Source of the DNA: Bacteroidota bacterium
GTDB taxonomy: Bacteria; Bacteroidota; Bacteroidia; AKYH767-A; 2013-40CM-41-45
NCBI GenBank assembly: GCA_026391945.1
Contig: JAPLDA010000022.1
Coordinates: 1-64,000, forward strand
Length of the DNA: 64,000 nt
Reading direction: 5' to 3'
Below, one piece after another: positions 16,610 through 24,056 of the stretch. The translations under genes were made by a program, and so were the position numbers. The notes below the pieces were generated by a model. That model did no database searches, was not told the origin of the DNA, and saw only the letters and a program-made list of their open reading frames with translations. How positions within the stretch are numbered: the stretch's first letter is position 1; each line of letters begins with the position of its first letter.

Positions 16610-16906
16610 TTATTCGAAGATGGTAAATATCTCCCGGTAGGAACTTTCAATCAGCGGGATGAATTTCTGATACCACTCGCCCCATTCTTTTTTGGACATG
16701 GATTTACCGAGTGACTCTTCCAGCTCGGCCAGGTTCTGATAAGTGAACTCAAGAACCATCGTGTAAGAAGGCCCGATGAGGTCGAAAAGGACCCGGCTGT
16801 TTTTCATTTCATCCGGTTCCATCAGTTTACTGAATTCACGCATCAGCGCTTTCACATCTTTTGCTTTTCCGAATTTCATACGGAATACATCGCGGACTAC
16901 AATCAT
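16610..16906 (-). CDS. Small dimeric alpha/beta-barrel-like protein
   Basis: A 98-residue soluble protein without signal peptide. The pattern (MIVVRDVFRMKFGKAKDV, then ALMREFSKLM helix, RVLFDLIGPSYTMVLEFTY strands, LAELEESLGKSM helix and a final EWYQKFIPLIES) fits the ferredoxin-like dimeric alpha-beta barrel fold of NIPSNAP/ABM-type proteins. No active-site residues can be named, so the function is unknown. It faces the terminator of the Cys-rich gene and has repeat DNA upstream. Confidence 0.55.
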   Translation of the reverse strand: MIVVRDVFRMKFGKAKDVKALMREFSKLMEPDEMKNSRVLFDLIGPSYTMVLEFTYQNLAELEESLGKSMSKKEWGEWYQKFIPLIESSYREIFTIFE

Positions 16907-16956
16907 GGCGTTAAGATTTTAGAGGTTAGACTGAATTGATTTTACAAGATCAAAAG

Positions 16957-17082
16957 TAATAACATTACTCAAAATAAAATAATCCAATCCGCCTTGGCGG
17001 AAGCATGATGCCGATAGAGTAGCTGTAATAGTCCAAAAGCCGATAGGCGTATTGGACTATTACAGATACCGTATCGGTGTAA
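16957..17082 (-). repeat. Interspersed repeat A, full copy with hairpin core
   Basis: About 126 bp. A GC-rich shoulder (CCGCCTTGGCGG) is followed by a long hairpin: outer CCGATA / TATCGG, inner CTGTAATAGTCCAA (17023-17036) pairing perfectly with TTGGACTATTACAG (17052-17065), and a loop holding the small stem GCC-GATA-GGC. A second full copy lies in reverse orientation at 39553-39673 and a hairpin-less copy at 43075-43143. All share the outer end TAATGAGTAATGGTATTA or its close variant. Confidence 0.8.
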
Positions 17083-17112
17083 CAACAAAAAAATGAATTT
17101 GGCAACTGTTCT

Positions 17113-17187
17113 TTATTAATGGGACTATGATTTCAGAAGTCGCCGAAGGTGGCGTACTGAAATCATTAAGTCGAACCTGTCCCGGGC
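17113..17187 (+). repeat. Interspersed repeat B, first copy
   Basis: About 75 bp shared with 50904-50978 with few differences. It contains GATTTCAG ... CTGAAATC as outer arms around CGCC-GAA-GG(T/C)G, then AAGTCGAAC(C/T)TGTCCCG. It resembles fold-back intergenic repeats. Together with repeat A it fills most of the 16907-17313 gap, which has no gene. Confidence 0.7.
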
Positions 17188-17263
17188 AATGCATATAGAT
17201 CTGTACATCCCGTCACCATTCGTAAATAGCGGTCGTGTCAGTTCTCCATCCGGTTAAAGTTCT

Positions 17264-17271
17264 TACATTTG
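17264..17271 (+). promoter_or_regulatory. -7 element for the methyltransferase gene
   Basis: TACATTTG (17264-17271) is a perfect TAnnTTTG. It overlaps the alternative TTG start at 17269, which argues for the ATG at 17314. Confidence 0.4.
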
Positions 17272-17313
17272 TTATCGTTCAGGGCGGCGTATGCGACAGT
17301 TAATGCACAGGAA

Positions 17314-18111
17314 ATGATGAACCTTTTAAGAGCAGGTAAACGGATTGCCAGGAAGGCAATGCTGAAATCCTCACAAATCTATTTTAACATCGCAGGCAGT
17401 GAGGTTGAATGCAATGTCTGTCACTACAAGACCAATAAATTCGGCAGCGACGGCTGGCACCAGTTCAGTGAGTGTCCATCTTGTTTTTCCAGTGTTCGCC
17501 AGCGGTTGCTGGTTGCCTCATTATCCCTGCTCGATGCATTCAGTTTCGATCGGTTAATACGGAATAAAAAAGTGTTGCATTTTGCACCCGAAAAATCGTT
17601 GGGCAAAATGATACAGGATGCTGCCAGCGTGTACCGGACGGCGGATTTTCTCACCGGGAATTATTCATACAGTCATATTGATTACCGTATCGACATTTCC
17701 GGCATGAATGAAATTCCCGATGCCTCGTTCGACTGTGTGATTGCCTGTGATGTGCTGGAACATGTGCCAGATCACAGGGGCGCCATGAAAGAAGTTCACA
17801 GGATATTAACCGCCGGCGGGTACTGCATCTTCACGGTACCGCAAAAAGACAACCTCGAAACTACCCTGGAAGATCTTTCCATCACGAGCGGGAAGGAAAG
17901 GGAAAGGATGTTCGGTCAGCACGATCACCTGCGGATTTACGGGAATGATTTTGTTTCCATGTTGCAGGACTCCGGGTTTGAAGTCACTGCCGTGAATGAA
18001 AGTTTCTTTAATAGTAAAACCGTTGAACGCTTTGTTCTTTTCCCGCCGGTTTTATCCACGCATCCGCTGGCGACGAATTACAGGAAAATATTTTTCGGGA
18101 AGAAGAAATAA
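17314..18111 (+). CDS. SAM-dependent methyltransferase with N-terminal Cys pairs
   Basis: A 265-residue class I methyltransferase. The N-terminal part contains CNVC (about residue 34) and CPSC (about 57), a zinc-ribbon-like arrangement. The Rossmann domain follows: motif I region VLHFAPEKSLGK, acidic YRIDISGMNEIPDASFD, and DCVIACDVLEHVPDH (motif for Methyltransf_11 proteins). ATG 17314 is chosen because a promoter element overlaps the upstream TTG. The substrate is unknown; relatives often sit in glycan or surface-polysaccharide loci, but no such genes are beside it here. Confidence 0.8.
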   Translation: MMNLLRAGKRIARKAMLKSSQIYFNIAGSEVECNVCHYKTNKFGSDGWHQFSECPSCFSSVRQRLLVASLSLLDAFSFDRLIRNKKVLHFAPEKSLGKMIQDAASVYRTADFLTGNYSYSHIDYRIDISGMNEIPDASFDCVIACDVLEHVPDHRGAMKEVHRILTAGGYCIFTVPQKDNLETTLEDLSITSGKERERMFGQHDHLRIYGNDFVSMLQDSGFEVTAVNESFFNSKTVERFVLFPPVLSTHPLATNYRKIFFGKKK

Positions 18112-18300
18112 CGGCAATCTTTACGGAAAGATATTTTTTTCAGGATGAAAACCCATTCCGGTCGCGTCGCCTGTTTTTGTTTTTCGCAGCATGGTTGAAA
18201 GAGCAAAAGATTTTGTAAGTTTAGTTCGGGAAAACGGAATGTGATTCACGAACGATCGCGATATACCAGGCCATACGTTAATAGTTTTAAAAACATTCAT

Positions 18301-18762
18301 ATGAAAAATTTATTAATCATTATCCTTCTCACCCTTGCAGTGCATGTTTCCGCACAGGAACAAAAGCAAATTGATTCATTGAGTTTTTGTAAACACAAAT
18401 ACCTGTTACCGGCAGGATGCAAAGCGGAATCAGAATACCAGTTGGAGTGTGATGAGTATTCGATGCAATGGTTATACATGAATGATGCGATGCTGAAAAC
18501 GATGCCCGACCATGTAGTTGCGCAGTTACAGGAGCAAATGAGAAACTTTACGAAAGAACCGATCACGCCATCTTTGCTCGACAACAAAGTGATGGGGTAT
18601 AAAGTAAGTTACCGGGTTAACAACGTAACGCTTTATCAGATCATCGCCTACGGTGTGGTGAACGCACAGCCGGTATTGCTTCAGCTTACACTCAAAAAAG
18701 ATCCATTGACTAACAACAGCCTTCCGGAATTTGTGAGGCAGATTGTGAAGTTGGGGAAGTGA
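18301..18762 (+). CDS. Small secreted hypothetical protein
   Basis: A 153-residue protein starting at ATG 18301 with a good signal peptide (MKNLLIIILLTLAVHVSA, then QEQ). An in-frame ATG at 18241 would put 20 polar residues before the signal and is rejected. The mature protein has three cysteines early (SFCKHKY, PAGCKAES, LECDEY) and a soluble alpha/beta pattern with no domain I recognise. TAAGTTTA at 18216-18223 with TTG 18 bases upstream is a plausible promoter. Confidence 0.6.
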   Translation: MKNLLIIILLTLAVHVSAQEQKQIDSLSFCKHKYLLPAGCKAESEYQLECDEYSMQWLYMNDAMLKTMPDHVVAQLQEQMRNFTKEPITPSLLDNKVMGYKVSYRVNNVTLYQIIAYGVVNAQPVLLQLTLKKDPLTNNSLPEFVRQIVKLGK

Positions 18763-18827
18763 GGGGAGGAATAGTATTTTCTGGAATAACAATATATTAG
18801 GATCGCGTCTATTAAAAATATATTGAC

Positions 18828-19145
18828 ATGATGAATCAACTATTGTTAAATAAAAGAATGAAAAGGTGGGAAAGGATAAGAAAACCAGGGAGGGTGAAAT
18901 ATTCATTTTTTTATGGAATGTTATCGGGTTTTGTTTTTGCCATAGTACATCCCCTTGTCAATAAGTTATTGCATATTGAATCCCCAGGGCATTTAAGTTT
19001 AGTCGGACAATATTTTTCTTATCCGACTTTATTTAAGTTTCTCTTCTTTGGATTGGTCATGTCATCGTATTATTTTTACCAATGGCAGAAAACAGAAAAA
19101 AATTACAGAGATTGGCTCTTGCAAAAGAAGAGAGAAAAACCATAG
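18828..19145 (+). CDS. Small membrane protein of unknown function
   Basis: A 105-residue protein with a strongly basic N-terminus (LNKRMKRWERIRKPGRVKY), two membrane segments (FFYGMLSGFVFAIVHPLV and YPTLFKFLFFGLVMSSYYFY) and a basic C-terminus, predicting both ends in the cytoplasm. It resembles the small DUF-type two-helix proteins common in Bacteroidota. No motif is seen. Base composition is more A/T-rich than in neighbouring genes. Confidence 0.5.
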   Translation: MMNQLLLNKRMKRWERIRKPGRVKYSFFYGMLSGFVFAIVHPLVNKLLHIESPGHLSLVGQYFSYPTLFKFLFFGLVMSSYYFYQWQKTEKNYRDWLLQKKREKP

Positions 19146-19309
19146 AGTGGAGATAAGGATCCTGTGCAGTCGGGTTTCCCAACCCGACTGTTGCGCCACA
19201 ATCTTTCCCCGATGCCCGAAACTTCATGTGAACGCATGTGTGTAAGCCAACTTCGGCTTTGGGAATATGAATCGATGAATGATATACATAAATTTAAAAA
19301 CAGAAAATA

Positions 19310-19654
19310 ATGTCAAACGAAAAACAAACAATGAATGAGAATTATTTAGCAGAGGCAAGCAATCTGGAGAACTTAATAGATTACCAGAACGATTCTGTGG
19401 TAAGCAAGACTATCATCGGGAAAAAGACAGGCACGGTAACGCTGTTCTCTTTTGATAAAGGACAAGGTTTGAGTGAACATACAGCGCCTTTTGATGCCAT
19501 GGTTTACATGGTGGATGGTGAAGCTGAAATTACCATTGCCGGTAACCCGGTGATAGCGAAAAAAGGTGAGATGGTCATCCTGCCTGCCGATAAATCGCAT
19601 GCACTGAAAGCCATCAGCCCGTATAAAATGCTTTTGGTGATGATCAAATCTTAA
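19310..19654 (+). CDS. Cupin domain protein
   Basis: A 114-residue single-domain cupin. The two cupin motifs are partially present: GLSEHTAPFDAMVYMVDGEAEI (about residues 61-82; His and Glu-type ligand positions) and the second around PADKSHALKAI, with one His. It is probably a small metal-binding or sensor-like cupin of the cupin_2 group; the substrate is unknown. The start at 19310 gives MSNEKQTMNENY; a second Met eight residues on is also possible. It precedes a T9SS gene by a few bases, perhaps only by chance. Confidence 0.75.
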   Translation: MSNEKQTMNENYLAEASNLENLIDYQNDSVVSKTIIGKKTGTVTLFSFDKGQGLSEHTAPFDAMVYMVDGEAEITIAGNPVIAKKGEMVILPADKSHALKAISPYKMLLVMIKS

Positions 19655-19687
19655 AAAAACATGCTCAGAAAATTAATGCTAACAAAA

Positions 19688-20461
19688 ATGAAAATGATAA
19701 AAATTACATTCTTTACGATTGCACTTTTCACCTTAACAGGATGGAATACTTTGGTGAATGCACAATGTACACTCGACCAAAATCAACCATTGACTAACGG
19801 TGGCACTAGTGAGCGCAACCTGCCCGGTTATTACGACGGACAAACCTTTACGGCCGGCGCCACCGGGGAGTTGTGCGAAGTGGATATCATGATGTTTAAT
19901 ACGATGAGCGGCACCGGTATATTGAACATCTATTCCGGAAGTGGCGTCAGCGGTACGTTGCTGGCTACACAAGGAGTAAATGTGAATGTTCCAACCGGAC
20001 AGGTCTGGCAAAACTGGACCATTGCATCACCTCCTTTGGTTACACAAAATGCGGTTTATACGTTCCAGTTTATTCCCATTCAGGGTGGCGGCTTACCCGA
20101 TCCTTACGGTGTAAATGTGTATGGCGCTGATGTGTACCCGGGCGGCTATGATATTACGTTTACCGGTTTTGACCTGACGTTCAGAACATACGTGGATATG
20201 AGTACTGGTGTGAATGATGTGCCTGAAGGAAATAATTTCCGGATTTATCCAAACCCAACAGCAGGGAAATTTGTGATCGATGCCGGCCGGAATATCGATG
20301 CCATAAAAATTTACAATTGCATTGGAGAAAATGTTCATTCAGCCATTATAAAACAACAAGCACCGGTTGAAATAGACATCTCCGTTTTCCCGAAAGGAAT
20401 TTATGTTGTTCATATTTATTCCGGGGAAACTGTGCGTAGGGAAAAACTGGTGGTGGAGTAG
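19688..20461 (+). CDS. T9SS cargo protein with beta-sandwich-like domain
   Basis: About 257 residues from ATG 19688 (MKMIKITFFTIALF); ATG 19661 would add nine residues before the signal peptide. The signal ends near VNAQ. The mature part (CTLDQNQPLT...GQTFTAGATGELCEVDIMMF...TVVTQNAVYTFQF-like strands) has the look of a beta-sandwich, with one or two Cys pairs. The T9SS type A sorting domain starts near residue 185 (FRIYPNPTAGKFVI...KGIYVVHIYSGE). Function unknown. Confidence 0.8.
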   Translation: MKMIKITFFTIALFTLTGWNTLVNAQCTLDQNQPLTNGGTSERNLPGYYDGQTFTAGATGELCEVDIMMFNTMSGTGILNIYSGSGVSGTLLATQGVNVNVPTGQVWQNWTIASPPLVTQNAVYTFQFIPIQGGGLPDPYGVNVYGADVYPGGYDITFTGFDLTFRTYVDMSTGVNDVPEGNNFRIYPNPTAGKFVIDAGRNIDAIKIYNCIGENVHSAIIKQQAPVEIDISVFPKGIYVVHIYSGETVRREKLVVE

Positions 20462-20464
20462 GGG

Positions 20465-20661
20465 GTATTGAGTATTGAGTATTGGGTATTGAGAGGAACG
20501 GGTTCCTTAATCTCTCAAATCCGAAATCTAAAAGAGACGATCAGACCACAGACGATGAGACGAGAAGTGAGCCGGAAGAAGTGTCTTAATCTACCTAACC
20601 ACCCAATCCCTCAAATCCAAAATGGTAAAAGGACGATTGGACCACGGACGATGAGACGAGA
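20465..20661. repeat. Heptamer tandem and degenerate word repeats
   Basis: Four tandem TATTGAG-type heptamers occupy 20466-20493. Two 30-bp near-identical blocks, 20536-20565 and 20632-20661 (GACGAT..GACCAC, then GACGATGAGACGAGA), follow, and repeated CTTAATCTACCTAATC words continue to about 20710. The 20462-20843 gap contains only these repeats and the rpsU promoter; I see no gene. Confidence 0.7.
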
Positions 20662-20792
20662 GCCGGCAGCAGAGCCTTAATCACCTTAATCTACCTAATC
20701 TACTTAATCAACTCTATTCCCAAATCCCGAAATCCCACCCAATCCCGGCCTCATCGCCATTTGACGCCGAATTTGTCGCTCCAAAATCATTT

Positions 20793-20823
20793 TTTGCTCG
20801 TTTCAAAAAAAGCTCTATTTTTG
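20793..20823 (+). promoter_or_regulatory. Promoter of rpsU
   Basis: TTTG at 20793-20796, exactly 19 bases, then TATTTTTG at 20816-20823, a full match to the Bacteroidota consensus. The ATG of rpsU is 21 bases downstream. No Shine-Dalgarno sequence precedes it. Confidence 0.8.
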
Positions 20824-20843
20824 CGTTCCCAAATTCGAAACTG

Positions 20844-21038
20844 ATGATTATTGTACCTATCAAAGAAAATGAGCCGATTGACAAGGCTTTAAAGAAATTC
20901 AAGAAGAAATTTGAGCGTACGGGCGTTGTCCGCGAGCTTCGCAGGCGCCAGTCGTTTGAAAAACCTTCCGTGGAACGCCGCCAGGAGATCATCCATGCGC
21001 GTTACCTCGAGGAATTGAGACGCGACGGAACCCTTTAA
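20844..21038 (+). CDS. rpsU: 30S ribosomal protein bS21
   Basis: A 64-residue bS21. The sequence MIIVPIKENEPIDKALKKFK, the KFERTGVVRELRRRQ helix and the basic YLEELRRDG tail are typical of the family, and the length is normal for Bacteroidota. In this phylum bS21 helps hide the 16S anti-Shine-Dalgarno tail on the ribosome platform. Gene order rpsU-xerC-hpf is a common Bacteroidota arrangement. It has its own consensus promoter, and another promoter follows within eight bases of the stop. Confidence 0.97.
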   Translation: MIIVPIKENEPIDKALKKFKKKFERTGVVRELRRRQSFEKPSVERRQEIIHARYLEELRRDGTL

Positions 21039-21045
21039 GATTTTC

Positions 21046-21076
21046 TTTGTAACAGGAAGAACTTATTGTATCTTTA
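21046..21076 (+). promoter_or_regulatory. Promoter of the xerC leader
   Basis: TTTG at 21046-21049, exactly 19 bases, then TATCTTTA at 21069-21076. It starts eight bases after the rpsU stop, so transcription of the leader/xerC can be independent of rpsU. The likely start site is around 21083. Confidence 0.7.
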
Positions 21077-21102
21077 CGCGTACCATCGATAACTTAGTTA
21101 TC

Positions 21103-21159
21103 ATGAAAATGTTGGTAAAGAAATTAGCAGGGAGAGAATTAAATAGAGCATCTATTTAG
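21103..21159 (+). CDS. Putative 18-residue leader peptide upstream of xerC
   Basis: ATG 21103 to TAG 21157-21159 encodes MKMLVKKLAGRELNRASI. It is immediately preceded by a perfect palindrome GATAAC-TTA-GTTATC (21088-21102). Its last codons and stop lie inside a strong terminator hairpin (21132-21166), so a ribosome finishing this ORF would cover the right arm. That geometry fits a translated attenuator; a ~95-nt small RNA from the same promoter is the main alternative. There is no run of one codon type. Confidence 0.4.
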   Translation: MKMLVKKLAGRELNRASI

Positions 21160-21175
21160 TTCTCTCTTTCTTTTT
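21132..21175 (+). terminator. Terminator/attenuator between rpsU and xerC
   Basis: A 16-bp stem GAGAGAATTAAATAGA / TCTATTTAGTTCTCTC with one G-U pair and loop GCA, followed by TTTCTTTTTG. It ends nine bases before the xerC ATG, so readthrough or a further start is needed for xerC expression. Confidence 0.8.
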
Positions 21176-21184
21176 GTCTGTAAC

Positions 21185-22066
21185 ATGAACGTAGAACGTT
21201 TTCTTCAATACATCCGGTTCGAAAAACGGTTTTCACCTCACACCGTATTGGCTTACGAGAGCGACCTCGGGCAGTTTTTTGCCTATGAGGAAGCAACGTA
21301 TGAAGTGAAAGAGGTGCAGGAAATCAACCATTCCATGATCCGCTCCTGGATCGTAAGCATGATGGAAGCGAAGATCTCCACGCGTTCCATCAACAGGAAA
21401 ATCACCACGCTGAAAACATTCTATAAATTCCTGCTCAGGAACCAAACGGTTTCGGTGAACCCGATGCTGAAAATCCAGTCGCCCAAAACTTCCAAACGCC
21501 TCCCGGTATTCGTGGATCAGCATAAAATGGATTTGCTGTTCGACCAGGTTGATTTTGGCGAAGGGTACGAAGCATCCCGCGATAAGCTGATTCTCGAAAT
21601 GTTTTATGCCACCGGCATGCGTTTGTCGGAACTCGTGAACCTGAAGGATTCTGATATCGACCTGGGCAACTGCCAGGTAAAAGTATTGGGAAAAAGAAAC
21701 AAAGAACGCATCATTCCGTTTACCTTTGCACTCAGGAATGTGATTACTGAGTATCTTGAAAAGAAAAAGGAAAGTTTTTCGGAGAATAATGACCTGCTTT
21801 TTGTGACTGACAAAGGAAAGCCCATTTACCAGAAACTCGTTTACCGGATCGTAACACAACGCCTCGGCGAAGTGACTACGCTGGAAAAGAAAAGTCCGCA
21901 TGTGCTACGGCATACCTTTGCCACGCACATGCTCAACCACGGAGCTGACATCAACAGCATCAAGGAAATTCTTGGCCATGCCAACCTGAGCGCTACGCAG
22001 GTTTACACGCATAACACCATTGAAAAATTAAAACAGGTTTATAAACAAGCTCACCCGAGAGCATAA
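21185..22066 (+). CDS. xerC: Tyrosine recombinase XerC/XerD type
   Basis: A 293-residue tyrosine recombinase. An N-terminal SAM-like DNA-binding domain (residues 1-85) precedes the catalytic domain with Arg146 (TGMRLSEL), H239-xx-R242 (HVLRHTF), LGHANLS and the nucleophilic Tyr in TQVYTH. Xer proteins resolve chromosome dimers at dif. The position between rpsU and hpf is a conserved Bacteroidota locus usually labelled xerC; assignment as C or D from sequence alone is uncertain. A promoter, a short ORF and a terminator lie directly upstream and probably control its expression. Confidence 0.93.
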   Translation: MNVERFLQYIRFEKRFSPHTVLAYESDLGQFFAYEEATYEVKEVQEINHSMIRSWIVSMMEAKISTRSINRKITTLKTFYKFLLRNQTVSVNPMLKIQSPKTSKRLPVFVDQHKMDLLFDQVDFGEGYEASRDKLILEMFYATGMRLSELVNLKDSDIDLGNCQVKVLGKRNKERIIPFTFALRNVITEYLEKKKESFSENNDLLFVTDKGKPIYQKLVYRIVTQRLGEVTTLEKKSPHVLRHTFATHMLNHGADINSIKEILGHANLSATQVYTHNTIEKLKQVYKQAHPRA

Positions 22067-22074
22067 TCATTTAA

Positions 22075-22092
22075 AAAGGAGGAAATCATATG
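22075..22092 (+). promoter_or_regulatory. Strong Shine-Dalgarno sequence of hpf
   Basis: AAAGGAGG at 22075-22082, seven bases before ATG 22090, is a near-perfect anti-Shine-Dalgarno complement. Most genes in the window, including rpsU, have none. Confidence 0.75.
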
Positions 22093-22389
22093 AGAGTTAG
22101 TATTCAATCCATTCATTTTAATGCAGACAAAAAACTGCTTGACTTCATCCAGGAAAAAGTCAGCAAGCTTGTTCACTTTTACGATCACATACTGAGCAGC
22201 GAGGTTTTCCTGAAACTTGATAAATCAGACAACACAGAAAATAAAATTGTTCAGATCAAAATCGAAATCCCAGGCGGTGATGTAATGGCCAAAGAACAAT
22301 GTAAAACTTTTGAAGAGGCCACCGATTTATGCGTGGCCACGCTAACACGCCAGATCAAAAGGCATAAGGAAAAAGTCCGCGGGATGTAA
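22090..22389 (+). CDS. hpf: Ribosome hibernation promoting factor
   Basis: A 99-residue short-type HPF/RaiA (sigma-54 modulation family). It has the expected MRVSIQSIHFNADKKLLDFIQEKV opening, a beta strand set with EVFLKLDKSDN and VQIKIEIPGGD, and a basic C-terminal helix (ATLTRQIKRHKEKVRG) that binds 16S rRNA at the decoding centre. It should inactivate ribosomes under slow growth. It follows xerC by 23 bases and carries a strong Shine-Dalgarno sequence. The tRNA genes and tuf that usually follow in Bacteroidota are absent here. Confidence 0.95.
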   Translation: MRVSIQSIHFNADKKLLDFIQEKVSKLVHFYDHILSSEVFLKLDKSDNTENKIVQIKIEIPGGDVMAKEQCKTFEEATDLCVATLTRQIKRHKEKVRGM

Positions 22390-22584
22390 GCGTTACCCAT
22401 TTTGGTTTTTTACGATGACTCCTGTTTGAACCGCAGCATCCTCTTTTGGTTACCGGCACACAAGGCCGTGAAGGATGCAAGGTGCTTCAAACTGTAAGGA
22501 GTACAATATTTTTTCATAAACATCGTACATGCTGATGCGTACCTATACAGGAATCGAATTCTATTGCAATTGTAAAACCAGGTT

Positions 22585-23988
22585 ATGAGAAGATTTCTTT
22601 TCAGTGTGTTGTTATTGTTTGGTGCCGGCGTTTCTTTTTCGCAACCCGTATATAAAAACCAGGTGGTGGAGAAGGTGGTGGTTTCATTCAACGATACATC
22701 TACGCTGAGCTTCCTCGTGGATTCTTCTCTTTACAAAGAAGGCTGGGATACGCTTGCACAGGCGAAGTTCTGGAAGGATGTGATCTGCATGTCAAGTGAC
22801 ACCTGCATCATCAATGTCGCTTCCTGCCGTAAACCACTCGATAAAGTTTCCCGTTCGATCTGGATGAACCAGTCGGATCCTGAAAAGACGAAGTTCAAAG
22901 ACAGCATCTGCGGCGCGAATTGTTATGATGAAGGAACTAATTTGTTTGTGACTTCAGGGAAGGCGGAATTTTATGAACTGAAAAAAGTTCTGCCTGATAT
23001 CAGCAAAGCAATTCGTGTGTTCAGCCAGAACAACTGCGACCCGTTTTTTGCACAGGCTATTCTCCTGATCGAAAGCCCCGGAAAGAACAAAGCGAAATCT
23101 TCTGTAGGTGCCAACGGCCCTTTTCAGCTCATGCGTTCGGTGGCAAGAAAATACGGATTGAAAGTTTCAAAAGGAAGGGATGACAGAACGGATCTTGAAA
23201 AATCGGCAAAGGTTGCCGCCAGGCTGATCAACTCTTCCTGTGTTCCTTATGTAAAAAGTTTTTTGAATGAGCGTTCCATTGCTTTCAATGAAACGGATTT
23301 GTGGTTTCGCCTGCTCGTGCTGCATGCCTATCATGCAGGAGCCGGCAGCGTGCATTGCGTGATCAACTCGCTGAATCCGTCGAAAGGTGGCGTTGACCTG
23401 TTCAGGCAGATCTGGCAAACGGAATGCGGACGATTTAAAAATGAATCCCAGAATTACTCGCAGATTGCGTTGGCATCATTGGTAAGTTTCTATGAAATCA
23501 TCAACCATGATGGTGATACCATTTATCTTGTGCAGGGTGATAAATACCTGAAGTCCTACAACCGGAAAAATTTCAAACCATGGGAAGCGTATGCGTATCT
23601 CGACAACTGTCTTTTTCATTATGAAAATGACCTGGCTGATGCCATGATTCCTTATGAGAATTTCATGCGCAGGATTAATTTCATCCGTAAAGAATTTTTA
23701 TACATCGCCCAGCATGTCACCGGGGATGCCGATAAGATTTCGCTGAACCTGTATCCCGGCACCGAAGAGCATCTCGACAGCCTGGCTTCACGGCTGCTGA
23801 AACGCCAGCGTTTTGATTCAGCGATCAGACTTTTGAAACTGAATATTGACATTCATCCGAACTCTTCCGTTGCCTACGACAGGCTTGCTTATGCCTGCCA
23901 GCTTTCCGGCGATAAAAAAATGGCGGCTGTTTACAGCAACCGTTCGGTGGTGCTGAGTAAGAAGGAAATGATTAAAGGAAGAGAGTAA
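22585..23988 (+). CDS. Lytic transglycosylase (SLT domain) with TPR-like tail
   Basis: A 467-residue exported protein: signal peptide MRRFLFSVLLLFGAGVSFS, an N-terminal region with Cys pairs, then an SLT/MltD-like catalytic domain. The likely catalytic Glu is in AQAILLIESPG (about residue 160), followed by KSSVGANGPFQLM and VARKYGLKVSKGRDDR (the 'GxxGLxQ/PQLM' and 'D..' motifs) and LHAYHAGAGSV. The last ~60 residues resemble a TPR pair (RFDSAIRLLKLNIDIHPNSSVAYDRLAYA). It should cleave peptidoglycan glycan strands in the periplasm. No LysM is seen. Confidence 0.85.
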   Translation: MRRFLFSVLLLFGAGVSFSQPVYKNQVVEKVVVSFNDTSTLSFLVDSSLYKEGWDTLAQAKFWKDVICMSSDTCIINVASCRKPLDKVSRSIWMNQSDPEKTKFKDSICGANCYDEGTNLFVTSGKAEFYELKKVLPDISKAIRVFSQNNCDPFFAQAILLIESPGKNKAKSSVGANGPFQLMRSVARKYGLKVSKGRDDRTDLEKSAKVAARLINSSCVPYVKSFLNERSIAFNETDLWFRLLVLHAYHAGAGSVHCVINSLNPSKGGVDLFRQIWQTECGRFKNESQNYSQIALASLVSFYEIINHDGDTIYLVQGDKYLKSYNRKNFKPWEAYAYLDNCLFHYENDLADAMIPYENFMRRINFIRKEFLYIAQHVTGDADKISLNLYPGTEEHLDSLASRLLKRQRFDSAIRLLKLNIDIHPNSSVAYDRLAYACQLSGDKKMAAVYSNRSVVLSKKEMIKGRE

Positions 23989-24056
23989 TTTTTAATTTCG
24001 GATTAATTCGAAATCTAAAATCCGCAATTGTTTAACCAGAGAAGTATGGTTAAAAT

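Noticed and set aside
17269-17313. TTG start for the methyltransferase
   Set aside because: It overlaps the -7 element at 17264-17271, so transcription would begin downstream of it.
21233-21901. Long antisense frame (222 codons) opposite xerC
   Set aside because: It mirrors xerC in another frame, has no recognisable domain, and the xerC motifs are intact on the plus strand.
22390-22584. tRNA genes after hpf, expected from synteny
   Set aside because: By eye I find no acceptor/T-loop pattern (GTTCRANYC with pairing arms) in this stretch.
24031-24054. Hairpin TTTAACCA / TGGTTAAA between the transglycosylase and lpxH genes
   Set aside because: An 8-bp A/T-rich stem with no T-run in a useful place; too weak to call a terminator.
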